A stretch of 64,000 nt of DNA, taken from contig NZ_CP091139.2 of NCBI RefSeq assembly GCF_021582895.2, positions 3,162,001-3,226,000 of the forward strand. The letters run 5' to 3'. Every line of letters begins with the position of its first letter. The stretch's first letter is position 1. Below are positions 1 to 9,979 of the stretch, piece by piece. The position numbers and the translations under genes were made by a program. The stretch comes from Microbacterium elymi (GTDB taxonomy: Bacteria; Actinomycetota; Actinomycetes; Actinomycetales; Microbacteriaceae). The notes under the pieces were generated by a model. That model was not told the DNA's origin, made no database searches, and saw only the letters and a list, made by a program, of their open reading frames with translations.

Positions 1-636
1 CTGGTCACGTTCTTCGTGCTCATGGCGGCCGAGATGATCGTGCCCGTGATCGCGGAGCGGCAAGGCCGCACGTCGTGGCACCCGCATCACATCGCGGAGC
101 GGTACGGCCTGTTCACCCTGATCCTGCTCGGTGAGAGTCTGCTGGCCTCGGCGACCGGGATATTCGCGGCACGGGGGTCGGCGCATGGGTGGGAGCTGGT
201 GGGCCTGGCTGTGGCCGGACTGGCGATCACGGCCGGCATGTGGTGGGTCTATTTCGTGCACGAGCAGGGCGAGCGGCTGGCCCGCACCGGCCGCGGATTC
301 GGATTCGGCTACTCCCACTATGTGATCTTCGCGGCGGCCGGCGCGGTCTCGGCCGGGATCGGGGCGTGCGTGGATGTCGCCGTCGGCCAGGGTGAGCTCG
401 CGCCGCGGGCGGCGGTGCTGGCGCTGACGCTGCCGGTCGGCGTGTTCCTGCTGGCGGTGTGGGTCGTCATGCTCCGCCCGCTGATCTCGACCGCCGCGTC
501 GGCGGTGATGGTGATCGCCGCGCTCGCGATCGTGGCGAGCGCGCTGATCCCGGCAACGGCCGTCGCTGTCACGGTCGTGCTGCTGGCGCTGGTCGTGGTC
601 GTGCTCGAGGTGGACCGGGCACGTCATCCGGACTGA
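1..636 (+). CDS. Low temperature requirement A-like membrane protein, 3' part
   Basis: The frame is open from the first base, so the N-terminus lies outside the window. The motif HHIAERYGLFTLILLGES is the hallmark of the LtrA family and is followed by about five hydrophobic segments, ending VLEVDRARHPD. LtrA-like proteins are multi-pass membrane proteins of poorly known function, named from a Listeria gene linked to growth in the cold. The next gene is convergent and ends 24 bases downstream. The family call is secure; the role is not. Confidence 0.85.
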   Translation: MVTFFVLMAAEMIVPVIAERQGRTSWHPHHIAERYGLFTLILLGESLLASATGIFAARGSAHGWELVGLAVAGLAITAGMWWVYFVHEQGERLARTGRGFGFGYSHYVIFAAAGAVSAGIGACVDVAVGQGELAPRAAVLALTLPVGVFLLAVWVVMLRPLISTAASAVMVIAALAIVASALIPATAVAVTVVLLALVVVVLEVDRARHPD

Positions 637-660
637 CCCCGCTCGAGCCGATGCCGCCCG

Positions 661-1248
661 TCAGGCGGGCTGGGCGAGGTCGAGCTCGACGATGGTCCGG
701 TGCGGCTTCGGGCGTGCGACTTCGTGGAACCCGGCGGCCAGGAACACCGACAGGATGCCGATGTAGAGGTCGTTGACCGGCGTCTTGCCGACGGTCGTGT
801 CGGTCGGATACGCCTCGAGCACCCGGGCGCCGTTCGCGCGGGCGTGGGCGATGGCGGCGTCGAGCAGCCTCGCGTTCAGCCCCTGCCCGCGGTACTCCTT
901 GCGCACGACGAAGCAGGTGACGGCCCAGACGTCCGGGTCGTCCCAGGCGTGGGGAGTGGCGGCGAAGGCGCGGGTGTGCGCCAGGCGGGGTTGGCGCACG
1001 CGGGGTCCCACACGCACCCAGCCGGCGGGCTCGCCATCGACGTACGCGATGAGGGCAGGGGTCGGGGCGCTCGCCAGTTCGTCGTGAAGCATCTGCTCGC
1101 GCTGCGGGCGGGTGGTGACATCCCAGTCCTTGCCGCGCATGAGCCACCACTGGCACTGGCAGCTGGCACCGTCGCCGCCACCGCTGAGCGCATGCTCGGC
1201 GTCTTCGAACCGGCTCTGCGTCGCGGGTTCAATCGTGATCGTGGACAT
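661..1248 (-). CDS. GNAT family N-acetyltransferase
   Basis: This encodes about 195 residues with the GNAT acetyl-CoA signature: a VTCFVV strand followed by RKEYRGQGLNARLLDAAI (the R-x-x-G-x-G/A pyrophosphate loop) and a late AAGFHEV segment. The substrate cannot be read from sequence. The frame stays open upstream to 1377, but ATG 1248 fits the fold best. It is also preceded by TAGCGT with a 7-base gap (1256-1261 on the plus strand), a pattern compatible with a leaderless transcript. Upstream lies tRNA-Pro in the opposite orientation. Confidence 0.85.
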   Translation of the reverse strand: MSTITIEPATQSRFEDAEHALSGGGDGASCQCQWWLMRGKDWDVTTRPQREQMLHDELASAPTPALIAYVDGEPAGWVRVGPRVRQPRLAHTRAFAATPHAWDDPDVWAVTCFVVRKEYRGQGLNARLLDAAIAHARANGARVLEAYPTDTTVGKTPVNDLYIGILSVFLAAGFHEVARPKPHRTIVELDLAQPA

Positions 1249-1349
1249 GCACGCGACGCTAGTTGACGCGTCCGACATCATCAACGGGGCGGTTCGCCGC
1301 CGTGATCGCGAGCAGGTAGGATGAGGGAGTTGTCCGCTTCGGCGGGCAT

Positions 1350-1423
1350 CGGGATGTGGCGCAGCTTGGTAGCGCACCTGACTGGGGGTCAGGGGGTCGC
1401 AGGTTCAAATCCTGTCATCCCGA
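1350..1423 (+). tRNA. tRNA-Pro(GGG)
   Basis: A full cloverleaf can be drawn. The acceptor stem is CGGGATG/CATCCCG, the D-stem GCGC/GCGC and the anticodon stem CCTGA/TCAGG. The seven-base loop CTGGGGG has anticodon GGG, and the T-stem GCAGG/CCTGT carries a TTCAAAT loop. CCA is not encoded. The 3' half is the integration site of the island that follows: the same bases recur at 12784-12826. The element rebuilds the tRNA 3' end, so the tRNA should stay functional. Confidence 0.95.
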
Positions 1424-1424
1424 C
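1382..1424 (+). repeat. Left attachment site (attL) in tRNA-Pro 3' half
   Basis: These 43 bases, from the anticodon loop to the tRNA 3' end, recur at 12784-12826 with a single T-to-G difference. Tyrosine integrases commonly use tRNA 3' ends as attB, and an integrase gene lies 184 bases inside this repeat. Confidence 0.9.
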
Positions 1425-1607
1425 AGAAAAAGCCTGATGAGAAGGCATTTATTGATGTCCGATTATCGCTAGCTCGACACCTTTCTCGGATGATTCTGTG
1501 GTCCCGATTAGTATTTCCTATGATACTGGGCGTCCGATCTTCGAATGAGTCCACCGGTCCCGACTCGTTCCCAGAGCCCTAATCCTTCCGAATCAAAGTC
1601 AAGTGGC

Positions 1608-2596
1608 TTAGCGGGCTGACTCGGCCTGCCTGAGATGCTGGTTCGTCCTTTCTGCGGCGAGCATGAGCTCCGAGGTGCTGGTGTGCAAGTAGCCCTTGGT
1701 CGTCTCGATCGAGGCATGCCCGAGGATGTCGCTGACGATGTGAAGCGGGACGCCTGCGTTCGCGAACCATGTGGCCCCGGCGTGTCTGAGGTCGTGTCGT
1801 CGCAGACCGGGGTGGCCGAGTCTTTGCACCAGGTTGGTCCAGTCGGTCGCTCGCGAGAGCGTTCCGGTGGTGAGAACCCCGCCCCGGGGGCCCCGGAGCA
1901 GCGGATGATCATGTTCCCGGCCGTCGGTCATGCGTCGGAGCACGGGCTCCAACGGCTTGAGGATCGGTACCTTGCGTGCTTGCCTGTTCTTGGTGGGCTT
2001 GAGGCATAGGCCCTTCGAGCCGGGAAAGTATTGTCGAGCGATGGTGACCAGGAGGTTGTCCCAATCGATATCGCCGACTACCAGACCCGCGACCTCCGAC
2101 ACCCGCGCCGCGAGAAGCGCGGAGAGGAGAACGAAGTCGCCATATGCCGCGTGAATACTGCGGCACGCGTCCGCAAGGCTCTGAACCTCGCCTAGAGTCG
2201 GAATCTTGCGCCCGAGATCGGCTGCCGACGACCGCGCCCGCCGCCTTGCGCGTACTCGCGCGGGGTTCGCGGCGATGATCTCATCTCGCACCGCTTCGTC
2301 GAGCACCCGTGTGGGTGCGGACACCGTGTTTTTCAGTGTCGATGGCGAGCAGTCGCCTTCCCACCGGTCGATCGTCCTGTCGATGACGGCCGTGCTGATC
2401 GATCGCACGGCCAAGTGCCCCAGAGCAGGAAGCGCACGGATGCTGATGCTGCCGCGATAGCCGCTCGCCGTCGACGACGGATCGAGTCCTCGAAGATACC
2501 GGTTCCCGATCTGGGTGACGTAGTCGCGAGTGAGATCAGCGGGTCACTAGCGATGTGCGTTCGTGACTGGAGTTGTTCCAGGAACGTCCTGGCCAT
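1608..2596 (-). CDS. Tyrosine-type site-specific integrase
   Basis: The catalytic domain is complete. It has the first Arg in AARVSEVAGL, the HDLRHAGATW box (H-x-x-R), LGHASIETTKGYLH with the late His, and the nucleophilic Tyr in GYLH. The N-terminal SAM-like region (RDYVTQIGNRYLRGL, then ALGHLAVRSIST) lies partly in another frame, so there is a one-base error near 2550. Before it comes SATFDSEDMARTFLEQL, typical of the AP2-like/arm end of such integrases. I give ATG 2596 as a practical start; the true N-terminus may begin some residues upstream. It lies beside attL and presumably catalyses integration at tRNA-Pro. Confidence 0.9.
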
Positions 2597-2863
2597 GTCT
2601 TCGCTGTCGAACGTGGCCGAGTAGCTTCACCGCTCGCGTGAAACGGGATCGCTCACCGGGCGCGAGCCCGGAACCGACCGTGGCGATTCGCGACGTCTTG
2701 CGTGAGGTGTACTCCGATGGGCGGGATGTGACGGTGATTGGTGTTCATCTGCTCGAAGCTGGCAGAGAAGTCGCGCTACCGCGCGAGGGAGCTGCGGGCG
2801 GGCCCCAAGGCTGCACGCGAGACTTCGGGGCGTCCGATACACCAGGAATAGACTGGCCGCATC

Positions 2864-3189
2864 ATGAGCACCACGATCCAGATCAGTCAGCCAGCGGCGG
2901 AGTCGCTGGCTCGTTGGCGTGCGCTCAGCGATGAGCAGAAGCGCGCGGCGCGGCTCGCCGTGGTGGTTGACCGGGTTGCCGCGAGCATGGCGATGGAGAA
3001 CGAGCCGGTCTCGGACGCAGGAATCCAGCAGGCGAAGCAGGCGGGAGTCTGACCCGCTGGTTCGCCACCTACCACGGCGACCCCACCTACGCGGAGCTCG
3101 CCGACGCGATGGCGAAGACGCGCAGGTTCCAGGTGGCGATCAGCCGGTTCGAGGACGACTTCGCCGGGACCAGCTCCGCGATTGCCTGA
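2864..3189 (+). CDS. Small hypothetical protein(s), possibly one gene broken by a frameshift
   Basis: Two adjoining readings look coded. The first is 2864-3052 (62 residues, starting MSTTIQISQPAAESLARW). The second is a frame through 3049-3189 reading LTRWFATYHGDPTYAELADAMA with no good start codon. One missing C near 3049 would join them into about 107 residues. The first part is helical and antitoxin-like in size, but I recognise no family. It is the first plus-strand gene after the integrase. The 2640-2863 gap upstream shows no gene and presumably holds the divergent promoters. Confidence 0.5.
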
Positions 3190-3332
3190 CGAACCCGCTC
3201 CGCGCCCGCCGCCACATCCGCCGGAATCTTCACGTTCCTAGCCAAGCGATTCGGATCGCAGCTCGTCCACTATCGATCCACTCAACATCGAATGGTTCTC
3301 GCGAGAGAATGGATACCGGAAGGGAGCGACTG

Positions 3333-3560
3333 ATGGTCAAAGGCGACATCGAGACGTATTTCGAAGACGGGGTCTGGAAGAACCGACCGCAGGGCAACGA
3401 GCGGGCGTCCAATACTGCGCCTAGGAAGTCGGAAGCTCAGCAGAAGGGCCGAGAGATGGCGAAGGACCGCAAGGTCGAGCACGTCATCAAGAAGAAGGAC
3501 GGCACGATCGGTCAGCGCAATTCGTACAAGAAGCCGGACCCGTATCCGCCGAAGGGATAG
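3333..3560 (+). CDS. DUF2188-like small basic protein
   Basis: This is a 75-residue protein with the layout of DUF2188 proteins: an opening MVKGDIETYFEDGVWKN, a central S-x-A-x-x-K-G-R-E-M-A segment, then IKKKDGTIGQRNSY and a closing DPYPPKG. ATG 3333 is preferred over the in-frame ATG at 3309 because AGGGAG sits 8 bases upstream. The family is common in mobile and accessory DNA; its function is unknown. The next small gene starts about 40 bases downstream. Confidence 0.7.
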   Translation: MVKGDIETYFEDGVWKNRPQGNERASNTAPRKSEAQQKGREMAKDRKVEHVIKKKDGTIGQRNSYKKPDPYPPKG

Positions 3561-3601
3561 CGCAGCGCGTGCGTCTCACGGCGTTGTCGGAGGACGGGTG
3601 G

Positions 3602-3784
3602 ATGCTTGAGCGAGAACCAGTCCACCCCAACGAGACGAGACCCATGTCCAGCGAAGAGATTGAGCGGAAGTTTGAGATCCTCATCCCGGAGGGTGTGAGC
3701 GCTGCCGAGAAAGAGCACCTCATTCGGGCTGCGACCGACCGCGAGGTCGACAAGTTGCTCGACGACCTCGATCTGTTCAAGTAG
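3602..3784 (+). CDS. Small hypothetical acidic protein
   Basis: This encodes 60 residues, rich in Glu/Asp, ending DREVDKLLDDLDLFK. ATG 3602 is chosen because GGAGG lies 8 bases upstream; a GTG at 3569 and an ATG at 3644 are alternatives. The middle reads MSSEEIERKFEILIPEGVS. I do not recognise a family. It sits between the DUF2188-like gene and the HEPN-like gene on the same strand and may be cotranscribed with them. Confidence 0.55.
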   Translation: MLEREPVHPNETRPMSSEEIERKFEILIPEGVSAAEKEHLIRAATDREVDKLLDDLDLFK

Positions 3785-3804
3785 CTCGCTTTTCTGACCG
3801 GCAG

Positions 3805-4917
3805 ATGACTCAACCTGACTACTCGTGGCTGCCTCTCCACCAGCAGCATGTCGCCTACACGCTTGCCCACGCCGATAGCCTCATCGCCCAGGCGGCGGAG
3901 GTGCTCTTCGATTACCTCAAGCCCGGACCGCTTGAGCTTGCCAACGTTGCGGATGGTGATCTCGCGCACGTCGCCGTGGCCGGCGTCGCGGTGCTTCCTT
4001 CTGCAGTGGCGCGGTTTGCCGCAGACGCTCTGACGCAGCTTCGAGCCGCGATCGAGCACACGATCTTCGCCGAGGTCGAGTACCAGCTCGGACGAGGACT
4101 CACCGAGGAGGAGGCTCGGCGAATCGAGATGCCGGCCTGTCTGACGGAGGACGAGTTCAAGAAGTGGCTGGCGGGTCGTCGTCGTCCCGAACTGGAACCA
4201 TTTCGTACCGGCTCAGTGTTGGCTGGCAGGATTCGGGATTTGCAGCCGTACCACCGCCGCGACGTCGACCAGCATCCGCTACGCGTTCTCGCTGAACACA
4301 CCAACCTCGCCAAACATCGCACGCCCGCAGTTGCGGCGACGCTGATCGGCGCCGTCATCCCCGACTGGCAGGACCCGACGCTTGTTCTGCCGACCGGCGA
4401 AGATCGGCCGCTGGTGGTAGGTGATGTCCTGGCGAGCGGCCCGCGTGATACGTACGTGCCGCTCTCGATCTGGCCGAAGGTGTCAATCCAGCGACCGCAC
4501 AGCGGCACCTGGCACGTTCTCATGACGGAGCTCGGGGAGATCGAAGAGTGGGTATGCACCGTCGCGATTCCGCACTTGATTCTCGGACACCACGACGTCG
4601 ACCCATTGCCGCCCCAACTCGACACCACCGTCGGGCACGTTGACCTCCCTGCCGCCCTCTTGGCCGCCGGTCATGTCCCCGCGGCCACCCGCTCGTCGAG
4701 CACCTTCAAGCTGACTTCATACGTGACGAACTCGCCGAGACCCTGGCGCTTGCACCCCGTCAAGTCCGACCCGGAGGTCATCCGAAAGTGGATCGAGACG
4801 CTCGACGACATCGAAGTGCTTGAGCGACATGACCGATTGGCGGAGCCAGCCAGTCGGCGGGATCTTTCCGGCGTGGATCGAGTCGTGCGGAAGTTGATCG
4901 CGGAGGCTTCCCAGTGA
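3805..4917 (+). CDS. HEPN-like hypothetical protein
   Basis: This is an intact 370-residue protein. The first half is alpha-helical and contains LRAAIEHT, an R-x4-H arrangement like the HEPN ribonuclease motif. It is followed by LQPYHRRDVDQHPLRVLAEHTNLAKHR. The combination of a helical R-x4-H segment with a later N-x-AKHR motif recalls HEPN-like proteins that begin LRSALDH. The second half is mixed strand/helix and unrecognised. It is convergent with the very large island gene, with only 25 bases between stops. An RNase or toxin role is inference. Confidence 0.5.
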   Translation: MTQPDYSWLPLHQQHVAYTLAHADSLIAQAAEVLFDYLKPGPLELANVADGDLAHVAVAGVAVLPSAVARFAADALTQLRAAIEHTIFAEVEYQLGRGLTEEEARRIEMPACLTEDEFKKWLAGRRRPELEPFRTGSVLAGRIRDLQPYHRRDVDQHPLRVLAEHTNLAKHRTPAVAATLIGAVIPDWQDPTLVLPTGEDRPLVVGDVLASGPRDTYVPLSIWPKVSIQRPHSGTWHVLMTELGEIEEWVCTVAIPHLILGHHDVDPLPPQLDTTVGHVDLPAALLAAGHVPAATRSSSTFKLTSYVTNSPRPWRLHPVKSDPEVIRKWIETLDDIEVLERHDRLAEPASRRDLSGVDRVVRKLIAEASQ

Positions 4918-4942
4918 TCCATCGTGGTTGAGGAGGTGAGCC

Positions 4943-7900
4943 TTATCCGTCGTCGCCCATTCGCTCCGCTTCCGCGTCGTTACGGCGGGCTTCATGCTGA
5001 TAGCTATCCGCGATGCCCCGCAGGATGCGAGCCGTGCGTGGCCATCGTGTGGCGATCTTGCTAGCCATCTCCCGGTACTGCTGTTCGAGCACACGTTCCT
5101 GATCGCCGCCATCGAACACGCCACGCGAAGTCACACCACGTTGATTGGTCTTGCCGATGTGCAAGCCCGTATCGATCCGTGCATTGCCAACGTTTTCGAT
5201 GACTTCCCGAACGGCTTCGGCCGGCCAAACCCCGTCTGACCCAACAGGGCTCGAGGCAAGTACCTGCCCGATCTGCTCGTCGCCGATCGATGCTCGTCCA
5301 CTATCCGCGAGGGCAAGGCGGGCGGCGCGTACCCATTCCGTGAGGTGGTCGGCGTCGATACTGCCGTCGTCCGCGAGTCCGGGGAGCGTGCGCCATTTGC
5401 GGAGCACTGAGAAGGATAGGTGCGCGAAGGCCTGCTCCTGTGGTGTGGGTGTTCGCTTGGGCTCCCCTTCCGCGCGGAAGATGGCGTTCACCATGTTGAC
5501 GAAGTCAGTGGGATCCTTACTCAGCGCCCGATAGAGGGCGCCCGAAGGCTCATGGTCGTGGACAAGCTCAAAGAACATGAACTCGTAGCCTGGGAGCTCG
5601 TCGTCGTCGGGCACCCGTTGTTCCATGTATTCCAGAAGTTTACCGACGTAGTAGCCGCTCATCGTGGTGTCCTGGGGAGGCTCCGTTCCTCGACGTAGTG
5701 CGTCGAACACCTCCTTGACGAGACTGATCTCCGGTTCCTGATGCTCGTGCAGCATGATGCTCAGAAGTGCCATCGCCTCCCAGGGGCGACCATGTTGAAC
5801 GAACCGCCGAACACCCTCCGCCCGATCGTCAGAGGCCGCAAGCGAAGGGCTGAGCTCGCTTCCAATAGGCCTCTTCGAGTCCTTCGCCCAGCGAGGACAC
5901 CTCAGTCCAGTATTGGCGGGAGAGGGGCACTGCCGCCATCAGAATCTCTCGAGCTTCGGCCTCCTGAAGCGCCGGGCTTGCGAAGGCTTCCTTCAGCCAC
6001 TCCATCCCGCCTTCGTGGATCTTCACGCTCCCGTAGTTCAACGCTGCTTGATTCAAGTTGGGCTCCGATGAACTCAGCCACCCGAGAATCTCTTGACCTG
6101 GTGCATTGGCCGTGCCTGCGAGCAGCCGTCCCACGACATGGGGTGTCTTGACATCGATGGCGAGCGAGCGCAGTGCGTCTGAGCCGAGCACAAGTACGTG
6201 GTCGAGCGCCTCGCGTTGAAGTCGCGCGAGTTCGATCTCGTATCCTTCGTCGCCCAGCTTGAGATTGGGTACGTGAGCCCGCCAGTCGAAGAGACTGGAG
6301 AACCGTCGCCCGTCCTGCGTGGGCGCGAGGGCGTCGGCAAGTTCGCGGAACGTGACCACGTCCTCAGCGGGCATAGCCCACTCGGCGTCGGAGTACTCCT
6401 CGTGCCGATCTGCCTCGCTGCTCAGCGTTTCCCAAACCGCATACACGTCTTCGGGCGACCAGTCTTGAGCGCCGATGACCTCGCGGAGCTTGGCTAGGAC
6501 TGCGACCCGTTCCTGGGGTGGCAGTTCATCGATCTGCGGAACAAGCTCTTTCCAGTGGGCTTGCGTCGGTCCCAGCAGCGGCGGTGACGAGGATCACGAG
6601 CTCATGAACGAAATGCCCCCAGTCCGCATAGGTGACCGATTGCCGGACGGGCGACCAGTCGCGATACGTCGGAGCGTGCGGCTGGAAAGCAACTGCGTGA
6701 CTCTGAGGCCAGACGCCGAGGGCAAGCGTCCAGCCGACATCGGGTTCGCGCTGCATGAGACGCGCGATGACGGCGAGTTTGTCGTCGACGCTCGCGCCGC
6801 TCTGAGGCAACCAGCCCGCGGCGACATTCTGCAGGCTCTCAATCGGACGATTGCTTAGCCGACCACCGGGATCCAGTGCGGACAGCCTTCCAAGAAGCGC
6901 TGCCGCCCGACCGAAATAGGTCGTGGACCAGCACAGCGTCTCGAGTGCCCACAGCAAGTTGGGGTGTGGCGACGATGGTCCGAAAAGAGTGTCCGCGCCG
7001 CTGTCTTGGAACATCGTGCGAAGAATCGGATCGGTGCGGTCCAAGTCGAGTTCAACCGCATCCTGAAATACCTCCGGGGCGGCTTCCGCCAAGCTGGGCA
7101 GGATACTGGCCAGTCGAGCCCAGATCGTTCCTGTGTCGTCGGCGTTTGCAGCTTGAAGTAGATCGTGAACGAGCCGGCTGACCCGCCCCTGCATGGCTAG
7201 GTCAGCGGGAAGCTCGACGTCGCTCGCGGCGGCGAGCGCTAGTCCGTCCGCCACGCCTTTCCTGAGCGTCTCCGAATGGGTCGGGTTGGTACCTTGGGCG
7301 CTCGCGGTCAGACGAGCGACGGCATCCATGCCCTGGTAGGGGTCCGGTGTCAACAGGACATCTGCGACAACCTCGGCCCACCGCGCTAGTTCACCATCAG
7401 TGAGCGTCGGCAGGAGGAGAAGAGCAGCCTCTGCCGGCGAGGTGACACGCCAGGTGCCGCCCGAACGAACGAACGGTGCATCCGCATGGCCGGCGAGACT
7501 TTTCAGAAGGCGATCGATATCGTCGCGTGATCGTCCGGTCAGCCTTTCGATCACTGCGAGGTCGCCTTCAGCTCTCGTCCACGAACCAACCAGAACGAGC
7601 GGTGCGAGGATAGCGGCTTGATCGGTATTGGTGACCCACTCTGGGGCTCGGAAGCGTGGTTCGCGCGCGATCGAACGAACGAGCGCGGGCACACTGCGAC
7701 GCGCGAGGGCCACCATCGCCTCGGCCTTGTTCGAGTCGGACACGACGGCCTTAAGCGCCTCGCGAGCGGTTGCGCGGTCTACCTTGCGGAGCTCAATCTT
7801 CTTGGCGTTTCGAATGATGTCGCCAGGCTCGGCGATCAAGATCACCCGATGTCCGTGGTCGACGGCGGCCGCGAGGTCGGGCGCATCGGAAAACAACGGA

Positions 7901-8909
7901 ACGAGAATCAGAGGAGACCGCGATTCGGTCAGCCGCTGCCAGGCGGCGCTGTCGGTGACAACAATGGCCCGGTACAGAAGGTCGTTCTGCGCAAGCCAAG
8001 GCGGCGAACGTGAAGGCAAGGGCCTCATCGCGCCACGGCGCTTGAATGGCCAAGATCGCATCGCTGGATCCTGCAGCAGTAAGGGTTGCACGCAACTCTT
8101 CGGCCTCAGCGGTGCGTCCAGCCGCGAAGAAGTCAGCCGGGAGCGCCACCGTCGTGCGACCCTGAAAAGCATGCCACCACCGTTCGATGGTCTGTGCGTC
8201 TCGGGGTCGATAGCCTAATCGCTCCGAAATCCAACGATGTACGGACGGCGATTCTTGGAGCCAACTCTCCAGAGCGTGCGCATCGATGGCCTTCACGTCA
8301 GAGAACTTCTTCTCGGCGGCGCGATCCGAAGCCCACGCGCTACCGCCAGCCCAGTTCCTCGGCGTGGCGAAGACAAAGACTGAACTCGCGTCAGCGGGGA
8401 GCGCGAGCACCCGCTTGTCGTAGTCGTTCTGAGCCTTTCCTTTCGGGTTGGCGTCCGTGCCGAACTCGAAGCGCAACTCGCCGACTGGAAGGTACGCACT
8501 ACCTGCAGACGTGGCGGTGCCGTCCCAACCAGAGGCAGCCACACCCTCGTGGGCACGGACTTGCAGATTGCTGATCCCGGGAGTCACCGCGAGAAGACGA
8601 CGCATCAGCTCGGGAAAGGCGGTCTTCGCATCATCGCGGGCAGCCCAGGTGTTCAGTTCGTTGGCGGTGATGAGCTCAGGCCCGTCCGTGCGGAGCGCGG
8701 GTGCGACCGACGAAGCGCTTGAGCCGCGTTCCTTCTGAAGGCGCAGGACCTCTTCTCGAGCAAAACGATGCCTGCGTCGAGCCAGGAACACGAGCTGACA
8801 CGAGGGTGCCTGCTGTGACCCAGTTCCTGACTGTGTTTTCGTGCACCCCAAGGAGCTTCGCGGTCTCACGAACGTTCAGGAATGGCTTCATTCCATCTTC
8901 ACTCTCCAT
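4943..8909 (-). CDS. Very large HTH/nuclease-like/STAND-like protein, candidate defence effector
   Basis: Four one-base insertions (near 8780, 7993, 6572 and 5839) break this into fragments. Three are the GCTGC artefact seen across the window, and removing all four gives one frame of 1,320 residues. Order: an excisionase/MerR-type HTH (about 8-57: NVRETAKLLGVHENTVRNW); a PD-(D/E)XK-like region (about 80-230) with WDG at 128, FEFG at 147-150, KGKAQ at 156 and FATPRNW at 180; a STAND-like segment with degenerate P-loop (AIQAPWRDEALAF) and Walker B (LILVPLF); a winged-helix-like part (ARRSVPALVRSIA); then about 800 residues of helical repeats and a conserved-looking tail (GVTSRGVFDGGDQER). The layout resembles Avs-type sensors, but I do not know the family. 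Start is ATG 8909 (leaderless promoter); ATG 8891 is an alternative. Confidence 0.7.
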
Positions 8910-8915
8910 ACCATC

Positions 8916-8921
8916 AGTATA
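8916..8921 (-). promoter_or_regulatory. -10 element of a probable leaderless promoter
   Basis: On the minus strand TATACT is followed by exactly six bases and then ATG 8909. TANNNT-N6-start is the actinobacterial leaderless pattern. The region is clearly AT-richer than its surroundings. No good -35 hexamer is visible. Confidence 0.5.
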
Positions 8922-8993
8922 GCGGATTGTGGACTTTGTGTACTTAGATTGCATCACCGGGCGGTTGACCTGTGTGTCGGCGACCACTGGGTC

Positions 8994-9206
8994 TCATCGC
9001 CACTTCGGCCGTAGAAGCGCAAGGCGCACACTCTGCTTGGCGAGGCCGAGCTCCCGCGCGACAGCCGTCAAGGACTTGCCCGCCTTGTAGAGGACGACTA
9101 CCTGGACAGTTTGGTTGGGCGTGATCGGCTGTCGGCGCATGGGCACGTTCGTGTCTTTCAGTAGGCGCAGGACCGTTGACTTCCCAATGCCGTAACGCGG
9201 TGCGAC
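8994..9206 (-). pseudogene. Remnant of a recombinase-type HTH C-terminus
   Basis: This is the only protein-like part of a longer open frame. It reads YGIGKSTVLRLLKDTNVPMRR, then LYKAGKSLTAVARELGLAK and LRPKWR. The two HTH-like halves match the actinobacterial tail often found on resolvase/recombinase-type proteins. There is no catalytic domain upstream; the preceding bases look like the shadow of the plus-strand gene. It is a 5'-truncated relic of another mobile-element gene. Confidence 0.55.
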
Positions 9207-9339
9207 GGCGGGCGGTGTGTCCTCGCAATCGGGCCTCTGCGTGGGATGCCGCGCGTGTGGGCGAGCGAGAAGAAGTTCTGTCTGCGCCCCACGGGAGAAT
9301 GGACTCGACGCGAACGCGAGCAAGCAGAGGGGAGCACGA

Positions 9340-9972
9340 GTGCTGAACTGGATCCGACGAGCGCTGAACCTCCCAACAGACGCCGTGCCAGTACCGGCAA
9401 GGTCCAAGAACCTCCACCAAGCGGTGCTTGGAGAGGCGGTTGTCTACTTCGCCCATACCGTTCCGACTTCGAAACCCATTGATCTCGGTAAGGCGGCGAA
9501 GCACCTCCTTGATACTGAACTCGCAGTGAGCGCAGCGTGGCCATCGGACAGGTCAGCGCGACTGCCTCCGTCCTTAGAGAGGATTGAACGAGACCTGCCC
9601 CGCCTTCAACGGCTCAAGACATGGACCGACAACCTGAACGGGCTGCCGTCGTTGGTGAGGGGCGTTGTCTCGCATCCGGTGACTGCGTTCCGAGCATTCC
9701 GATTGCTTAAGGTAAAGCGCAACGACGTTCCGGACGAGGACGAGGAAAACTGGTCTCTCGAAACTGTGCGTGTCGAGGTCGAGAAGATCCTCGTGGACGC
9801 ACAGAAGGTCACGCTCATGGAGAAAGAGATAGAGGCTGATCTCTTCTGGAACGAACAAGAAGACCTCGATGCTTATGTGCGGTTGTTCCTGCGAACGACG
9901 CAGCACACTATCCGAATCGGTGACAAAGAAAGGTCGATCACTCTTGAGCCTCGGCTGATGCCTGCACCGTGA
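9340..9972 (+). CDS. Hypothetical protein upstream of a membrane protein
   Basis: This encodes 210 residues starting MLNWIRRALNLPTDAV. GTG 9340 is chosen because GAGGGGAG lies just upstream; the open frame runs further 5' but that part has shadow-like composition. The protein is largely helical, with an acidic stretch (VPDEDEENW) and DAQKVTLMEKEIEADLFW, and has no clear membrane segment. I do not recognise it. The next gene starts 8 bases after its stop, so the two are almost certainly one operon facing the kinase gene. Confidence 0.6.
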   Translation: MLNWIRRALNLPTDAVPVPARSKNLHQAVLGEAVVYFAHTVPTSKPIDLGKAAKHLLDTELAVSAAWPSDRSARLPPSLERIERDLPRLQRLKTWTDNLNGLPSLVRGVVSHPVTAFRAFRLLKVKRNDVPDEDEENWSLETVRVEVEKILVDAQKVTLMEKEIEADLFWNEQEDLDAYVRLFLRTTQHTIRIGDKERSITLEPRLMPAP

Positions 9973-9979
9973 GGGTGTT

